A stretch of DNA of 64,000 nucleotides from Parablautia muri (GTDB lineage: Bacteria; Bacillota; Clostridia; Lachnospirales; Lachnospiraceae). Of this stretch, positions 62,363-64,000 are shown one piece after another. The notes below the pieces were generated by a model that saw only the letters and a program-made list of their open reading frames with translations, was not told the origin of the DNA and made no database searches. The translations under genes were made by a program, and so were the position numbers. The stretch spans positions 28,085 through 92,084 of the forward strand of contig NZ_QZDT01000018.1 of NCBI RefSeq assembly GCF_009917485.1, read 5' to 3'. How positions within the stretch are numbered: position 1 is the first letter of the stretch; the number at the start of each line of letters is the position of its first letter.

Positions 62363-63653
62363 CTTGGCGAAAAGTGAGAAAGGATATATTTGTCAGACAA
62401 TTAATAACTGCATGATAGTGTTCCATCGTGATCCGGTTTTAAAGGGCACAATCCGCAAGAATGAATTATCAGGGAAGATTGATGTTGTCGGCAGTCTGGG
62501 ATGGCAGCGGACATCTTCCAGTGTGACAGATACAGATGTTTATCAGATTCAATGGTATTTGGACAAGAACTATGGACTCAAAAATGACCGTATCATCAAT
62601 AAGGCATTAAATATTGTGGCAAGCGAGAACAGGTATCATCCGATTCGTGACTGTCTGGAAAGATTGGAGTGGGACGGAGAGCAGCGTATAGATAAGCTTC
62701 TGCCGCGTTACTTGGGAGCAGATAATGATAGTTACACAAAAGAAATTATGCGGCTTCTGATGCTGGCGGCAATCCATAGAGTATATGAGCCGGGATGTAA
62801 GTTTGAAATTATGGTATGTCTTGTAGGAGGGCAGGGAGCAGGTAAATCCACGTTTTTTCGTTTTCTTGCTATGAATGATGAATGGTTTACAGACGACTTA
62901 AAGCGTATGGAGGATGATAACGTTTACCGGAAAATGCAGGGGCATTGGATTATTGAAATGTCGGAGATGATTGCAACGGTAAATGCTAAAAGTATTGAAG
63001 ATATCAAGTCATTTATCAGCAGACAGAAAGAAACATATAAAATTCCCTACGAAACACACCCAGAGGACAGACCAAGACAGTGTTTGTTTGTAGGAACTTC
63101 TAACAGTATGGATTTTCTGCCACTTGACAGAACAGGGAACCGCCGCTTCGCGCCAGTGCTGGTACACCCTGAAAGAGTGGAGAAACATATTCTTGCGAAT
63201 GAAAAAGAAGCAAGGGACTATATCCGACAGGCATGGGCAGAAGCGATGGTATTATATCGGAATGGTTTTCACGAGTTGAAATTATCAAGGGGCACAGAGG
63301 AATATCTGAAAGAAATGCAGAAGGAATTCATGCCAGAGGATGCAAAAGTAGGAATTATCCAGTTATGGCTGGACGAGTTGTTGGAAGATTATGTGTGCAG
63401 CATTATGATTTATAAAGAAGCATTTCATCATGAGTACGATACGCCGAAAGATTGGGAACTGAAAGAGATTAATAATGTTATGAACCATAGTATTGTCGGC
63501 TGGGAAAAAGTTTCTTCCCACAGGTTTGCCGGATATGGTACGCAGAGAGGATGGCGGAGAGTGACGGATAAGAATGGATTTCAGAAATTACCGGAAGGCA
63601 CAACAACTCCATTTGAAAAATCAAAAGGGCAGAATCATATCAAAACAAATTAA
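62265..63653 (+). CDS. VapE-family (virulence-associated E) ATPase
   Basis: A 462-residue VapE-like helicase/ATPase used for replication of phage satellites and integrative elements. Landmarks are NPYHPIRDCL-like ENRYHPIRDCLERLEWDG near residue 120, Walker A VGGQGAGKSTFFRFLA near residue 188, Walker B-like WIIEMSEM near residue 230, and sensor region CLFVGTSNSMDFLPLDRTGNRR cited by FVGTSN and DRTGNRRF. Start is TTG 62265 with GGAGGTGGAGAAAC upstream; no ATG fits. Gene complete. Confidence 0.9.
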   Translation: MSKESEAVESESWKKVGEVLDAEMSSVEDVRFDLAKSEKGYICQTINNCMIVFHRDPVLKGTIRKNELSGKIDVVGSLGWQRTSSSVTDTDVYQIQWYLDKNYGLKNDRIINKALNIVASENRYHPIRDCLERLEWDGEQRIDKLLPRYLGADNDSYTKEIMRLLMLAAIHRVYEPGCKFEIMVCLVGGQGAGKSTFFRFLAMNDEWFTDDLKRMEDDNVYRKMQGHWIIEMSEMIATVNAKSIEDIKSFISRQKETYKIPYETHPEDRPRQCLFVGTSNSMDFLPLDRTGNRRFAPVLVHPERVEKHILANEKEARDYIRQAWAEAMVLYRNGFHELKLSRGTEEYLKEMQKEFMPEDAKVGIIQLWLDELLEDYVCSIMIYKEAFHHEYDTPKDWELKEINNVMNHSIVGWEKVSSHRFAGYGTQRGWRRVTDKNGFQKLPEGTTTPFEKSKGQNHIKTN

Positions 63654-63686
63654 GCTGGAAAACAAGAAAAAAGTTTTTTAGGCTTC

Positions 63687-63847
63687 GTTTACAAATTCTG
63701 TTTACAAGCTTTTGTTGACAGGAAAGTAAACAAATCGGTTTACAGGAAAAGTCAGTAAACATAAGGCTTTGGGGACTTGTAAACAGTGTAAACGAAAAAT
63801 TTTTAAAAGAGTATTTGTAAACAAAACGTGTAAACGGACAGGTAAAC
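63687..63847. repeat. Array of ten GTTTAC/GTAAAC sites, centromere- or iteron-like
   Basis: GTTTAC at 63687, 63700 and 63738; GTAAAC at 63726, 63755, 63779, 63788, 63817, 63830 and 63842: ten copies in 161 bases, mostly 12-13 or multiples near 24-29 apart. It fills the gap between the VapE gene and the ParM-like start. This is where a ParR-bound parC centromere or a replication-initiator iteron array would be expected. Confidence 0.8.
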
Positions 63848-63872
63848 AGAGCATTTAAGGAGGGCATTTTAT

Positions 63873-63992
63873 ATGCAGAAATTTAACAGCAGCACAAAAA
63901 TAATTATCGGAGTGGATCATGGATATGGGAATATGTTATGCAAAGGAAAATATAATCCTGACATTTTCCAGGACACTGCCCAATATAAATGA
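63873..63992 (+). pseudogene. Start of a ParM-like actin gene, apparently frameshifted, cut by window end
   Basis: ATG 63873 after AAGGAGGG gives MQKFNSSTKIIIGVDHGYGN, the phosphate-1 loop of ParM/Alp-type plasmid actins, but the frame stops at 63990. From about 63910 a different frame is open to the window edge and reads KENIILTFSRTLPNINEIP, which looks more like the expected continuation. A single-base change near 63906-63916 would join them. ParM proteins push plasmid copies apart by binding ParR on a repeat array like the one just upstream. Low certainty because only 130 bases are visible. Confidence 0.5.
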
Positions 63993-64000
63993 AATTCCTA

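Noticed and set aside
63687..63847. Possible CRISPR array from repeated GTTTAC/GTAAAC
   Set aside because: The repeated unit is only 6 bases, occurs in both orientations and at irregular spacing; it fits protein-binding sites.

Overview
The window looks like mobile DNA from a gut-type Clostridia genome (Bacillota, most likely Lachnospiraceae). The evidence is the Firmicute conjugative-element families (DUF4315, DUF4366, DUF4317, a giant LtrC-like methylase/helicase, YodL/DUF4316), large serine recombinases of TndX/TnpX type, purine-rich ribosome sites and several TTG starts. I saw no rRNA, tRNA or CRISPR array.

Layout. (1) 1-29.5 kb is the backbone of an integrative conjugative element (ICE): a NlpC/P60 cell-wall hydrolase cut by the window edge, small DUF proteins, topoisomerase III, a 2829-residue methylase/helicase with a complete tnpV gene embedded in another frame, a YodL protein, and a leftward block ending in a MobP-type relaxase and MobC. 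(2) Nested in this, 6311-13499 is a 7.2 kb mobilizable element with its own MobA/MobL relaxase, serine recombinase and small cargo. It sits exactly in the Toprim acidic motif of topB at a GA dinucleotide. (3) 29.5-30.1 kb is a non-coding, hairpin-rich, oriT-like stretch. (4) 30.2-52.2 kb is a cobalamin locus. It starts with cobO and a MetH-activation-like gene, followed by a strong promoter, a cobalamin riboswitch and a terminator. Then come a lipoprotein CbiK, an iron-complex-type ABC transporter, and cobQ-cobT-cobU-cobS-(cobU-like)-cobC-cbiB-cobD-cbiC-cbiD-cbiF-cbiG-cbiH-(cobK-cbiE-cbiT fusion)-cbiA. (5) 52.6-60.9 kb holds an XRE regulator, an IS110-family insertion, a tandem-hairpin repeat, a DUF6870-like protein and three tandem large serine recombinases. 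(6) 61-64 kb is a different element: the C-terminal half of a tyrosine recombinase, a CHC2 zinc-finger protein, a VapE-like ATPase, a ten-copy GTTTAC/GTAAAC array and the start of a damaged ParM-like actin gene.

Reading of the whole. The cobalamin locus lies between ICE transfer genes and an integration module. The simplest model is that 1 to about 60.97 kb is one ICE carrying a nearly complete anaerobic B12 pathway as cargo, inserted into an older element's integrase gene and itself parasitised by a smaller element and an IS. The left end is outside the window, so this is inference. The B12 set covers cobalt insertion through the nucleotide loop, but no cbiL (precorrin-2 C20-methyltransferase) and no uroporphyrinogen/sirohydrochlorin genes are visible. 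The most notable observations are the B12 cargo, the topB-splitting element, the overprinted tnpV, a pair of covarying intergenic hairpins inside the B12 operon, the CobK-CbiE-CbiT fusion and the GTTTAC array before parM.
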